From contig CACECJ010000002.1 in assembly GCA_902557935.1 (NCBI GenBank), forward strand, positions 1 to 64,000: a DNA stretch of 64,000 nucleotides, given 5' to 3'. Made by a program: the position numbers and the translations under genes. Below, piece by piece: positions 9,667 to 17,261 of this stretch. Within the stretch, counting starts at the first letter, position 1; every line of letters starts with the position of its first letter. The notes beneath the pieces were generated by a model. It was not told the DNA's origin. It saw only the letters and a list, made by a program, of their open reading frames with translations, and searched no databases. Origin of the DNA: an uncultured Pelagibacteraceae bacterium. GTDB lineage: Bacteria; Pseudomonadota; Alphaproteobacteria; Pelagibacterales; Pelagibacteraceae.

Positions 9667-10956
9667 TTATTTAACTGATTTTGGTGAAAGAGTCCCTAAC
9701 TGCATAGACAGCTCAAATTGTGAGATAATAAAGTCTCTCTCAGCTTTGGCAAAGGAAATTCGAGCATCTAGCAATAAACTCCTAGATTGAATTACCTCCA
9801 ATGTTGAACGAGCATTTCCAGAGTCATATTCTAGAGTGATCCCCTCGTTAGCTATTTCTGCTGCTTTTAACTGAGCTTTTGTAGCCTCCATCACACTTTT
9901 GGAGGATTGATATATAGACCAAGAATTAGAAGTTTCGGAGGTGATTTTATTCTTGATATCTCTTAATAATAATTGTGATCGTTGTTTATCAAAGGAAGAC
10001 TTTTTGATTGAAGAAATGTTTTCACCTCCTTTTATAATTGGCCAAGTTATAGTTGCTTTTATGGTTTCATCATTTTTTTCATCAATTGTAGAACTTACAT
10101 CTTGACTTTCAGTTTTGGAAACTTTGATGGATGCCGTAGGTGACAATCTCGCTCTTTCAATTTTTAAATCTTTGACAGCTATTTCATATTCTAGTTTAGC
10201 TATTAAAAGACTTAGGTTCTTTAAATTTGATAACTCTAAAGATGAGTTTAAGGAAGTGGGGAGTTTTAAAATAACTTTTTCATTCAAATTTTTATAATCA
10301 GGCGTTTTTTCGCCTGTGACTCTTTCAAAGATAATCTTTGACGAAAGTAGTTCAGTTTCAGCTTTGATCAATTTAGCTTTTGCTCCAGCAAGAGAAGATT
10401 CAGACTGAGCGAGATCGGTCAAAGTAATTTCTCCTTTTTGCAATCTAGCATTATCTGTTTCAACCTGTCGTTCAAATAAGCTTACATTTAAAAAATTAAA
10501 TTCCTGATTTTTTGACTTAAAAATAAAATCATAATAAGCATTTGCTGTATTTAAAATAGTTTGCTGCTCAACTTGTTTGAGTTTTAAACTGGCTTTCTGG
10601 ATTTCCAATTCTGATTTTTTAAAAGTATTTACTCCTTTAAATCCAGAAAAAATTTTTTGTTCAAGAGAAATTGACTTACTCTCAGTATCTAAATTTGAGT
10701 CTGGTAAATTTGAGCCAGTTTGATCAGATCTGTTCGTAGAGGTAGAGCTAGTTTGATCACCTGTAATTGTTATATTGGGTAAAAATTCACTTTTTGAAAT
10801 ATTTTCAGATTGTTTAGATGATTCAAAATTTTTTCTTTCTGCGTTTAATTGAAGATTATTTTTAATTGCATTTTTAATAAAATATTCTAAATTTTCTCCC
10901 GCTTGCAATTGAAAAAATAAAGAAAAGTGTATTAACAAAAAAAATATTTTTTTCAT
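9667..10956 (-). CDS. TolC-family outer membrane efflux/secretion protein
   Basis: An outer-membrane channel component used by type I secretion or RND/ABC efflux systems. The 429-aa protein has an N-terminal signal peptide (about residues 1-19, cleavage near QLQAGEN). It then shows two repeats of long alpha-helical coiled-coil stretches with short beta segments, the TolC pattern, including SLEQKIFSGFKGVNTFKKSE and the late ANEGITLEYDSGNARSTLEVIQ segment. It starts directly after the glycerate-kinase-like gene with no spacer. No inner-membrane partner is encoded nearby, so its pump is presumably elsewhere. Confidence 0.88.
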   Translation of the reverse strand: MKKIFFLLIHFSLFFQLQAGENLEYFIKNAIKNNLQLNAERKNFESSKQSENISKSEFLPNITITGDQTSSTSTNRSDQTGSNLPDSNLDTESKSISLEQKIFSGFKGVNTFKKSELEIQKASLKLKQVEQQTILNTANAYYDFIFKSKNQEFNFLNVSLFERQVETDNARLQKGEITLTDLAQSESSLAGAKAKLIKAETELLSSKIIFERVTGEKTPDYKNLNEKVILKLPTSLNSSLELSNLKNLSLLIAKLEYEIAVKDLKIERARLSPTASIKVSKTESQDVSSTIDEKNDETIKATITWPIIKGGENISSIKKSSFDKQRSQLLLRDIKNKITSETSNSWSIYQSSKSVMEATKAQLKAAEIANEGITLEYDSGNARSTLEVIQSRSLLLDARISFAKAERDFIISQFELSMQLGTLSPKSVK

Positions 10957-11874
10957 TTAATTAAATTTAATTGACTTTAATCTATGTTTTTCATCTATTT
11001 TGATTACCATGTCAGCTTTTTTGTCAAAAGATTTTAACATATGTTTTGTTAATCTTTCATAATGCATTATAAAATTTTTAACTTGAAGTGCATTCATTAT
11101 TTTTTTTCCTTTTGAAGTGATTTTTAATTTTCTCTCCTGTAAAAGTCGCCATTTGTATACATGTTTAAAACTTGGTACTTTTAAAAATATCATTTTATCA
11201 ATTAGTTTAAATATTCTTTTATATGCATTTTTCAATTCATTATTCACCTTATTTCTCCAAATTTTTTTTTTGTCTTCATATTTTTCTAAAGTATTTATAG
11301 ATACTATCAATTCTTTTTTTCTTTGGGGCGTTACACCAACGCACCATCCCTCAAATATAACAATATCTGGTTTTATTTTTACCTTTTGCCATTTATTTTT
11401 TGATAATCTGTCGTCTGAAGATTTATCGAATCTTGGGATCAAAACTTTCTTAAATTTTTTTTTTTTTAGAAGTTTTAAACATTTATATAACAATTTTGCA
11501 TCATGTGTTCCAGGCACTCCTCTAGTTAAAAACAATGGGCTCACTTTCTTAGACATGATTTTTCTATCTTTTAAAGTTTTATAGAAATCATCAATAGAAA
11601 AAATTACTGTATTTAAATTAAAATTTTCTTTTAAAATTATTTTTAAAATGCTTGAAATAGTCGATTTTCCAGAGCCTTGTCCTCCCGTGAGGCCAATTAT
11701 TTTTGTTTTTTTGTCCTTGGAAAAATCTGTAAAAATTTTTTTACTTACCGGGAAATAATAATTTTCAAATTGACCGATTTTGTCTCTAAATGGCTCTGAT
11801 AAAGCTTCTTGGGATTTTAAAAAATTAAGATATTTTTTTTTTACTCTTTGATAGCTCACAATCTTATCAGACAT
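10957..11874 (-). CDS. P-loop kinase of the D-glycerate 3-kinase type
   Basis: The protein resembles the plant/yeast/YggC glycerate kinase family, which phosphorylates D-glycerate to 3-phosphoglycerate. Walker A GGQGSGKST lies at residues 64-72, followed by IFSIDDFYKTLKDR and TRGVPGTHD, and VIFEGWCVGV corresponds to the family's conserved EGW region. The length (305 aa) is in range. Its stop is immediately followed by the ATG of the TolC-family gene, so they share a transcript, though no shared function is evident. If it is GLYK, it would let the cell use glycolate-derived glycerate; that is inference. Confidence 0.8.
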   Translation of the reverse strand: MSDKIVSYQRVKKKYLNFLKSQEALSEPFRDKIGQFENYYFPVSKKIFTDFSKDKKTKIIGLTGGQGSGKSTISSILKIILKENFNLNTVIFSIDDFYKTLKDRKIMSKKVSPLFLTRGVPGTHDAKLLYKCLKLLKKKKFKKVLIPRFDKSSDDRLSKNKWQKVKIKPDIVIFEGWCVGVTPQRKKELIVSINTLEKYEDKKKIWRNKVNNELKNAYKRIFKLIDKMIFLKVPSFKHVYKWRLLQERKLKITSKGKKIMNALQVKNFIMHYERLTKHMLKSFDKKADMVIKIDEKHRLKSIKFN

Positions 11875-11877
11875 TGG

Positions 11878-12237
11878 TTATTTTTTATCTAGAGGATGAT
11901 TTTTTCCATCATTAATTGATATTTCTTCAATCTTAAATATATCTATTTCATCAACACAACCAATATTAAAACCTGTCATTGATGGGTTAGACCTAGGATG
12001 GTGGTGGGTGTAAATTCCACAAATAGAACAAAAATAATGTTTCGCTACGTTTGTATGAAATTGGTAAATTTTTAAATTGCTCTCCCCTTTTAATATTTTA
12101 AAATCCTCATTTTTTACCATAGACATTATTGCGCCTTTTCTTTTACATATAGAACAGTTGCATCTTAAAACTTTGCCTAAATCGTTAATCTGTATTTCAG
12201 CTTCAAACTGTCCACAATGGCACCTGAGTTTTTTCAT
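11878..12237 (-). CDS. GFA/CENP-V-type zinc-binding protein
   Basis: A small zinc protein of the glutathione-dependent formaldehyde-activating enzyme (GFA) domain family. The cysteine ligands are visible as RCHCGQFE, LRCNCSICKRKG and YFCSICGIYTHHHPRS, the usual order for this fold. I set the start at the ATG at 12237 (MKKLRCHCG), where family members begin; the ORF track opens at a GTG six bases earlier. Many GFA-domain proteins do not have formaldehyde activity, so the function is open. It ends 3 bases before the glycerate-kinase-like gene. Confidence 0.85.
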   Translation of the reverse strand: MKKLRCHCGQFEAEIQINDLGKVLRCNCSICKRKGAIMSMVKNEDFKILKGESNLKIYQFHTNVAKHYFCSICGIYTHHHPRSNPSMTGFNIGCVDEIDIFKIEEISINDGKNHPLDKK

Positions 12238-12362
12238 AATCACTTATATTTTCTTCTTAAGACTATCTATGTTTGAAGGTATCCACAATAGTCCAAAATA
12301 TACAAAAAATGTTCACCTTTTGATTCCTCTTTGACTCCAATTAAGACTCTTTTTGCAACTTT

Positions 12363-13235
12363 TTAGTGTGCTATATCCTTTATGCTATTAAGATTTTCTT
12401 TACTGTTAAGTAACGCTTCCTTTTTTTCTCTTAGAGACACAAAAAATATAGTTATACAAAAAATTATTAAAGCTAATTGGGAAAAAATTGATATAAATCC
12501 TAAATAATCATTTAAGAAAAAAAATAACACTATTAGTACACTAGATCTTAGTAATACCTGATATTTAAAAACAGCAATTATAGCAAAAGAATGTAGTATC
12601 AAACTTAATAAAGACATTTGTGATGGTCCGAAATACCTACTACCTCTTATAGATTCTATTTCATTATAATTTTTTAAGATTTTTTTTATTGTACCAGAAT
12701 AGCTGCTCCATAAGGATGCTGATGACGAAATTGAATTTACATCCTTCTTTGGTAGACAACTGTAATTACCAAAATTAATATTTTTTCCAGTAAATAAATA
12801 TGTAATTACTTTGTGTAAAAAATACAAAAATTTAAAAAATATATTCTCTGATCTTTTAACTCTTTTTGCTACTACAGATTTATCTGGATCATCTTTGATC
12901 TTATTCATCAAACTTTTTATTTCAACCGGCCTATCTTCTCCATCTCCATCCATCAAAATTAAATAGTCAAATACTTCATTTTCATTTAAATATCTTATAC
13001 CAAATGCATTACATCTTGCATGACCCTTGTTTTTGAACATATTTAGAATTTTAAAAGAATTAAATTTTACTGGCTTTATTAATTTTGGTTGAGGTATTTC
13101 TGATGCATCATTAATTACATAACAATCAAATAAGAAGTCTTTTAAGTCTTTTATATTATCGTTAATATCAATTATTAATTTTTTTAAGGATTCCCAGTCA
13201 TTAAAAATAGGTATTAAAATTATAACTCTTTTCAC
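12363..13235 (-). CDS. Family 2 glycosyltransferase, membrane-anchored
   Basis: The N-terminus (KRVIILIPIFNDWESLKKLI) and LILMDGDGEDRPVEI match GT2 enzymes of the dolichyl-phosphate-mannose-synthase type. These charge a polyprenyl phosphate with a sugar. Two hydrophobic segments near the C-terminus (about residues 205-265) would anchor it in the inner membrane. The start is GTG and overlaps the stop of the GT39 gene upstream in a GTGA arrangement, so the pair is translationally coupled. The likely division of labour is that this enzyme makes a polyprenyl-P-sugar and the GT39 protein transfers it; the sugar and acceptor are unknown. Confidence 0.85.
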   Translation of the reverse strand: MKRVIILIPIFNDWESLKKLIIDINDNIKDLKDFLFDCYVINDASEIPQPKLIKPVKFNSFKILNMFKNKGHARCNAFGIRYLNENEVFDYLILMDGDGEDRPVEIKSLMNKIKDDPDKSVVAKRVKRSENIFFKFLYFLHKVITYLFTGKNINFGNYSCLPKKDVNSISSSASLWSSYSGTIKKILKNYNEIESIRGSRYFGPSQMSLLSLILHSFAIIAVFKYQVLLRSSVLIVLFFFLNDYLGFISIFSQLALIIFCITIFFVSLREKKEALLNSKENLNSIKDIAH

Positions 13236-14602
13236 TTAACTCCAATCATGCAATATCCAACAGGCTTGATAGTTCCATAAACTCCAGGACATACACTTCT
13301 CAATATTTTTGGATTACCGGTGTAAATAATACCCTCATTATTTTTCATTTCTTTAGATATTTCATTAAGTTCAATCATCCACTGTGGGCGAGATCTTAAA
13401 TGATAAGACAAATTTCCAGCAAACCACTCATCTCCAATAACTATACTAATCTCATTTTTAAAATTATTGTCCCACTTATTTTGAACCAATCTTGCAATTT
13501 CCTTGCCAGGATAGTCTGTTCTTTTAAATTCATTAGTCAAAGAGTCAATTAAGTAAATAATTGGAGATAAAAAAAATATAAATATAAATATAATATAAAA
13601 TTTTTTCAGATTTTTAAAATTTAAAAACTTTTTAAAAAATTCAATGAATGTAATACCAGCTAAAAGGTAAAAAGGAGTCATCCACATAGTCCTTATTTTT
13701 ACACCCATTATTATAGAAGTCAAAATTATGAAAATAATTGGAACAAAGAATGTAAAAAATAAAAATATTCTCTTTTGATTTATCTTAATCTTTTTAAGGT
13801 TTATTTTTTTGGTTAAAAAAAAAGTCATCAAAAAAAATGGGATTAAAATAGCCAATTGTTTTAAAATAAAAATTAATGGCAAATATATATGATCCGTAAT
13901 TTTGCCGATACCACTTGCTCTTTGCATTCCATAAGTAAATGTAATAAAATTGTTTTCAATCAGCCATATTATGTGCGGAAAAATAATTATTAAAGACACA
14001 ACTCCAGTAATCAAAAAATTGAAAGATTTTATTTTTTTTTGAATTAAAAAATATATAAATAATAATTTAATACCTATTATCAAATATAAGAAAATATATT
14101 TTGAGAGAATTCCTAAACCTAAGAAAACACCTAACAATATATAATCTATGGCTTTATCACTTTTAAGGCACCGCCAAGAAAAATAAACGCTTAAAGCCCA
14201 AAAAGGAAGTTGCGAAATATTTACATTAAATTCTGGACTGGTGTAATTAAAAAAAAATATTCCCTCTAACAGTAATAAAGATAAAAATGCAAAATTTATA
14301 TTATCAAAAAGCTCAAAAGCCAATTTATAGACTATAATAAAAGCAGTAATTACAAAAATTTGACTCAATAAATAAAAAGCCCAATCTTGATTTCCAAATA
14401 TTTTATAGAAAACTTCAACTGCAAATGCACTAAAAGGTGGATGCTTGTTAAAACCCCAATCTAAATTACTTCCCCATGCTAATGCCTCAATAGTATCTAG
14501 AGGTAGGTTCATATTTGAGATTGATGGAATTAGTGTCCAAATAAATAAATGGATTAAAATAAATAAATAAAAAAAATTTTTTACGCTTTTTTTTGCAATC
14601 AT
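13232..14602 (-). CDS. ArnT/PMT-like membrane glycosyltransferase (GT39/GT83 type)
   Basis: A 456-aa polytopic membrane protein with roughly ten hydrophobic helices. An early acidic loop (LPLDTIEALAWGSN) is followed by FNKHPPFSAFAVEVFY, as in glycosyltransferases that move sugars from polyprenyl phosphates on the periplasmic side. The C-terminal soluble tail contains WFAGNLSYHLRSRPQW. The acceptor could be lipid A, another glycolipid or a protein; the sequence does not decide. It heads a two-gene operon with the GT2 gene and is divergent from dksA with overlapping candidate promoters. Confidence 0.85.
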   Translation of the reverse strand: MIAKKSVKNFFYLFILIHLFIWTLIPSISNMNLPLDTIEALAWGSNLDWGFNKHPPFSAFAVEVFYKIFGNQDWAFYLLSQIFVITAFIIVYKLAFELFDNINFAFLSLLLLEGIFFFNYTSPEFNVNISQLPFWALSVYFSWRCLKSDKAIDYILLGVFLGLGILSKYIFLYLIIGIKLLFIYFLIQKKIKSFNFLITGVVSLIIIFPHIIWLIENNFITFTYGMQRASGIGKITDHIYLPLIFILKQLAILIPFFLMTFFLTKKINLKKIKINQKRIFLFFTFFVPIIFIILTSIIMGVKIRTMWMTPFYLLAGITFIEFFKKFLNFKNLKKFYIIFIFIFFLSPIIYLIDSLTNEFKRTDYPGKEIARLVQNKWDNNFKNEISIVIGDEWFAGNLSYHLRSRPQWMIELNEISKEMKNNEGIIYTGNPKILRSVCPGVYGTIKPVGYCMIGVK

Positions 14603-14621
14603 ATATTAAGAATTATTACAA

Positions 14622-14651
14622 TTTATAAGCTATTGACACGACTAAAATCAA
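14622..14651 (-). promoter_or_regulatory. Candidate promoter of the GT39-GT2 operon
   Basis: On the minus strand TTGATT (14646-14651) and TATAAA (14622-14627) are 18 bases apart, about 20 bases from the GT39 ATG. The element overlaps the better dksA promoter on the other strand, so the two might compete for polymerase. Confidence 0.3.
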
Positions 14652-14660
14652 ACATATACT
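14633..14660 (+). promoter_or_regulatory. Strong sigma70-type promoter of dksA
   Basis: A perfect TTGACA (14633-14638) is separated by 16 bases from TATACT (14655-14660). The expected transcription start near 14667 would leave a leader of only about 9 bases before the dksA ATG at 14676. This is the best -35/-10 pair I found in the window. Confidence 0.6.
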
Positions 14661-14675
14661 CGCCAAATTCGAAAA

Positions 14676-15101
14676 ATGGTAAAAAAAGCAACTATTAAAA
14701 AAAAATACACTCCAAATTCAAAAGAGAAATATATGTGCGCGAAGCATAAAAAATTCTTTACAGATGAATTGCTTAAGTGGAAAAATGATATAATAAAAGC
14801 TAATAATTTAGGCAATATTTTGAACTCATCTGATGATAATGTGTCCTCAGCTGACATTGTAGATCAGGCCTCTTCTTACACTGATAAGTCTGTAGAAATG
14901 AAAGCTTTAAATAGGAGCAGAAAATTAATTTCTAAAATTAATTCAGCATTACAAAGGATAAAGGACGGAACATACGGTTATTGCGAAGAAACCGGTGAGC
15001 CTATTGGGTTAAAAAGATTAATGGCTAGACCTGTAGCAACATTATCAATTGAGGCTCAGGAAAGGCATGAAAGAGATGAAAAGATTTTTATAGATGATTA
15101 A
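14676..15101 (+). CDS. dksA: RNA polymerase-binding transcription factor DksA
   Basis: DksA binds the secondary channel of RNA polymerase and, with ppGpp, tunes stable-RNA and biosynthetic promoters. The 141-aa protein has the coiled-coil tip residues D60 and D63 with A65 (ADIVDQASS). It ends with the alphaproteobacterial tail GYCEETGEPIGLKRLMARP and ATLSIEAQERHERDEK. Three of the four zinc-finger cysteines of E. coli DksA are replaced (C103 remains, then Thr, Ser and Ala), as in cysteine-poor DksA variants. The ATG at 14676 keeps the conserved YM(C/N) segment. The stop shares TTAA with the convergent GST gene. Confidence 0.93.
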   Translation: MVKKATIKKKYTPNSKEKYMCAKHKKFFTDELLKWKNDIIKANNLGNILNSSDDNVSSADIVDQASSYTDKSVEMKALNRSRKLISKINSALQRIKDGTYGYCEETGEPIGLKRLMARPVATLSIEAQERHERDEKIFIDD

Positions 15102-15724
15102 ACTTTTGGAATTTCCTCGCCTTTTTTTAACAAATCATAACCTTTAATTACAGCTTCTCTTTCAGATATCTGATTATACCACCTAGATAAATTAGAAAAT
15201 CTTTTTAGACCTATATCATGCCACTCATGTCTTGCGATCCATGGGAAAGTTGCTATGTCTGCGATTGTATAATTTTTTCCAGCGAGAAATTCAGAAACTG
15301 CTAATCTTTCATCAAGTTCATTATAAATTTTCTCTGAAATCTTAAAATATCTTTTTTCTCCAAAATCACTTTTGCCTGGATTATAATGATGAAATTGATG
15401 GTGTTGTCCCAACATGGGTCCAACATAAGCCATTTGACCCATTAACCATTGAATTATATTTGTGCGTTCTTTTTTATCATAAAACTTTCCACTTTTTTCA
15501 CCTAGATAAATTAATATTGCACCTGACTCAAATAGACTTTGCTTATTTTCATGATCAATTATCACCGGAATTTTCCTGAATGGACTTAGTTTGGCAAATT
15601 CTGGTTTAAATTGTTCGTCCTTATTTATGTTTACTTTTGTAACCTTATATTTAAAATTAATCTCCTCAAGCATAATAGAGATTTTCTTACCGTTTGGAGT
15701 ATTGGCGGTAAGTAATTCGATCAT
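15098..15724 (-). CDS. Nu-class glutathione S-transferase (YfcG/YghU-like)
   Basis: A 208-aa GST. The thioredoxin-fold N-domain starts IELLTANTPNGKKISIMLEE, the TPNGxKxxxxLEE pattern typical of Nu-class disulfide reductases, followed by KIPVIID and the glutathione-binding FESGAILIYLGEKSG. The all-alpha C-domain carries YTIADIATFPWIARH. It probably acts as a glutathione-dependent disulfide reductase or peroxidase in the cytoplasm. Its ATG overlaps the stop of the FNR-type gene, making it the last gene of the run that includes ferredoxin and FNR. This context suggests a redox role. Confidence 0.88.
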   Translation of the reverse strand: MIELLTANTPNGKKISIMLEEINFKYKVTKVNINKDEQFKPEFAKLSPFRKIPVIIDHENKQSLFESGAILIYLGEKSGKFYDKKERTNIIQWLMGQMAYVGPMLGQHHQFHHYNPGKSDFGEKRYFKISEKIYNELDERLAVSEFLAGKNYTIADIATFPWIARHEWHDIGLKRFSNLSRWYNQISEREAVIKGYDLLKKGEEIPKV

Positions 15725-16734
15725 TTTTTTCCAAGTCTATCTTGTATTGTTTTAGAGGAAGTGGTGAATTCAAACCTATATTTTTCGTTTGGTCTTGCCC
15801 TTTTGAAGCACTCAACAGAAGCAAGCGCAACTTCATGAAAGCCGGAAAGAATTAATTTTAATTTTCCAGGGTAAGAACAGATATCGCCAGCTGCAAATAT
15901 TCCTTTTTTGCTAGTTTCAAAATTTTTTGGATTCACCTCAATAGTTTTTTTGTCCATATTCAAACCCCATTCAGCTATTGGGCCTAATTTCATTATTAAA
16001 CCAAAAAATCCAAGTATTATATCCGTAGGAATTTTTTCTTTTTTCCCATCATCAAATTTAATAGTGATAAATTTTAAATGTTTCTCATCGTCTAAAGCCT
16101 CTATTTGACAAGGAGTTTTTATTGAAACTTTCCCTTCATTTTCTAATTTTTTAATTTCTGAGAGAGTATGCTGTGCTCCTCTGAATTCGTTTCGTCTATG
16201 TATTAGTGTTATTTTTGAGAATTTCGAAAGCTCTAGAGCCCAGTCTAAAGCTGAGTCTCCTCCACCAAAAATTGAGATCTTTTTATCTTTAAATTGATCT
16301 TTTTTTCTCACTGAGTAAAATACTGATTTTCCCTCGAGTTTCTCTGCTTCTTTTAGAGAAATCTTTCTTGGTTCAAATGAACCTATTCCACCAGCAATTA
16401 AAACGTTAGGCGCAATAAATTCTTTTTTGTTATTTGTTTTTACCACCCAATTTTCTTTTTCTTGGTGAACTTCTTCAACTCTCTCATTTAAAAATATTTC
16501 GGTTTTAAATGGTTTTATTTGTTCAAGCAGTCTTGTGGTCAATTGTTCACCAGTGCATTCCGGCACTGCAGGAATGTCATATATAGGTTTATCTGGGTAA
16601 AGTTCAATGCATTGTCCGCCGGCTTTATCTAGATTATCAATAACGACAGCGTTGAGACCTTTGATGCCCAATTGATGTACTGCGAATAAGCCAACAGGTC
16701 CAGCGCCAATAATTATAACATCAGTTTTTTTCAT
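15721..16734 (-). CDS. Ferredoxin--NADP+ reductase, TrxR-like type
   Basis: A two-domain FAD/NAD(P)H flavoprotein of 337 aa. FAD binding is shown by DVIIIGAGPVGLFAVHQLG and the late FAAGDICSYPGK motif, and NADPH binding by ISIFGGGDSALDWA. The CxxC pair of true thioredoxin reductases is missing: the region reads FYSVRKKDQFKDKK. This points to the TrxR-like ferredoxin-NADP+ reductase family rather than TrxB. The track opens at TTG 16737, but the ATG at 16734 is the better start and overlaps the ferredoxin stop as TGATG. A ferredoxin directly upstream supplies the obvious partner. Confidence 0.9.
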   Translation of the reverse strand: MKKTDVIIIGAGPVGLFAVHQLGIKGLNAVVIDNLDKAGGQCIELYPDKPIYDIPAVPECTGEQLTTRLLEQIKPFKTEIFLNERVEEVHQEKENWVVKTNNKKEFIAPNVLIAGGIGSFEPRKISLKEAEKLEGKSVFYSVRKKDQFKDKKISIFGGGDSALDWALELSKFSKITLIHRRNEFRGAQHTLSEIKKLENEGKVSIKTPCQIEALDDEKHLKFITIKFDDGKKEKIPTDIILGFFGLIMKLGPIAEWGLNMDKKTIEVNPKNFETSKKGIFAAGDICSYPGKLKLILSGFHEVALASVECFKRARPNEKYRFEFTTSSKTIQDRLGKK

Positions 16735-17054
16735 CAAGTTTGTTTTTCTGGTGTTGAAACTTCTAAACCCTCTAAATCATCAGTAACAATAATTTGACAA
16801 CTTAATCTACTATTTTTTTTTGGTTCAAAAGCCATATCAATCATATCAACCTCTGCATCCTCTGCTTTTGGAATTTTATTAAACCAATTTTCATTTATAT
16901 AAACATGGCATGTCGCACAAGCCATTGATCCCCCACAATCAGCATCTATGCCTGGTATCTCATTTTGAATTGCGCCCTCCATGACCGATAGACCTGATTC
17001 AACTTCTATTATTTTAGAATTACCTTGACAATCTTTGTAAGTAATTTTTGGCAT
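16734..17054 (-). CDS. [2Fe-2S] ferredoxin, adrenodoxin/ISC type
   Basis: A 106-aa electron carrier. The cluster ligands are C40, C46 and C49 (DADCGGSMACATCHVYI) plus C86 (SRLSCQI), the C-x5-C-x2-C...C spacing of vertebrate-type ferredoxins. It is translationally coupled to the ferredoxin--NADP+ reductase gene downstream. Proteorhodopsin and a 44-aa membrane ORF lie immediately upstream on the same strand. The partner enzyme accepting or donating electrons beyond the FNR is not evident here. Confidence 0.93.
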   Translation of the reverse strand: MPKITYKDCQGNSKIIEVESGLSVMEGAIQNEIPGIDADCGGSMACATCHVYINENWFNKIPKAEDAEVDMIDMAFEPKKNSRLSCQIIVTDDLEGLEVSTPEKQT

Positions 17055-17057
17055 AAT

Positions 17058-17192
17058 TTAATAGTATGCTAAATAAATCGAAATTATTACTACCCAGAAG
17101 AAAGCATAATAAAGTATATACCCTTTAACAGTGAAGGGCATTTTTTTTAATCTTCTTTTTCCTTTTCCTTTGTAAGGCTTAGATATTTCCAT
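17058..17192 (-). CDS. 44-aa single-pass membrane micro-ORF between proteorhodopsin and ferredoxin
   Basis: I found this by reading the gap; it is too short for the ORF track. It encodes a 44-residue protein starting MEISKPYKGKGKRRLKK, with a strongly basic N-terminus. A hydrophobic helix rich in aromatic residues follows (about residues 24-44, GYILYYAFFWVVIISIYLAYY-like). The pattern predicts a small inner-membrane protein with its basic end in the cytoplasm. The stop lies 3 bases from the ferredoxin ATG, which argues for co-translation with ferredoxin and FNR. It begins just after the proteorhodopsin terminator. I do not recognise the family; the ribosome-binding site is weak. Confidence 0.6.
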   Translation of the reverse strand: MEISKPYKGKGKRRLKKMPFTVKGYILYYAFFWVVIISIYLAYY

Positions 17193-17206
17193 AGTTTATT
17201 AATATC

Positions 17207-17245
17207 AAAAAAAAAGGGCAAGTATGTGAGACATACCCGCCCTTT
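17207..17245 (-). terminator. Rho-independent terminator after proteorhodopsin
   Basis: AAAGGGC..GTATGT pairs with ACATAC..GCCCTTT around a GAG-type loop (17213-17245), and on the minus strand the stem runs straight into nine U residues (17207-17215). It sits 16 bases after the proteorhodopsin stop. It should separate proteorhodopsin mRNA from, or attenuate into, the micro-ORF/ferredoxin/FNR/GST run. Confidence 0.8.
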
Positions 17246-17261
17246 CTAATTAGTTTATCTA

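Noticed and set aside
11117-11584. 155-aa plus-strand ORF
   Set aside because: Lies fully inside the glycerate-kinase-like gene on the other strand; Phe/Ser/Leu-rich composition is typical of an antisense shadow of Lys/Glu-rich coding sequence.
14648-14857. 69-aa minus-strand ORF covering the dksA start
   Set aside because: It overlaps the strong dksA promoter and coding region antisense and has no motif.
15721-16734. Thioredoxin reductase (trxB) assignment
   Set aside because: The FAD and NADPH motifs fit the TrxR fold, but the redox CxxC is absent, so the ferredoxin--NADP+ reductase type is a better call.
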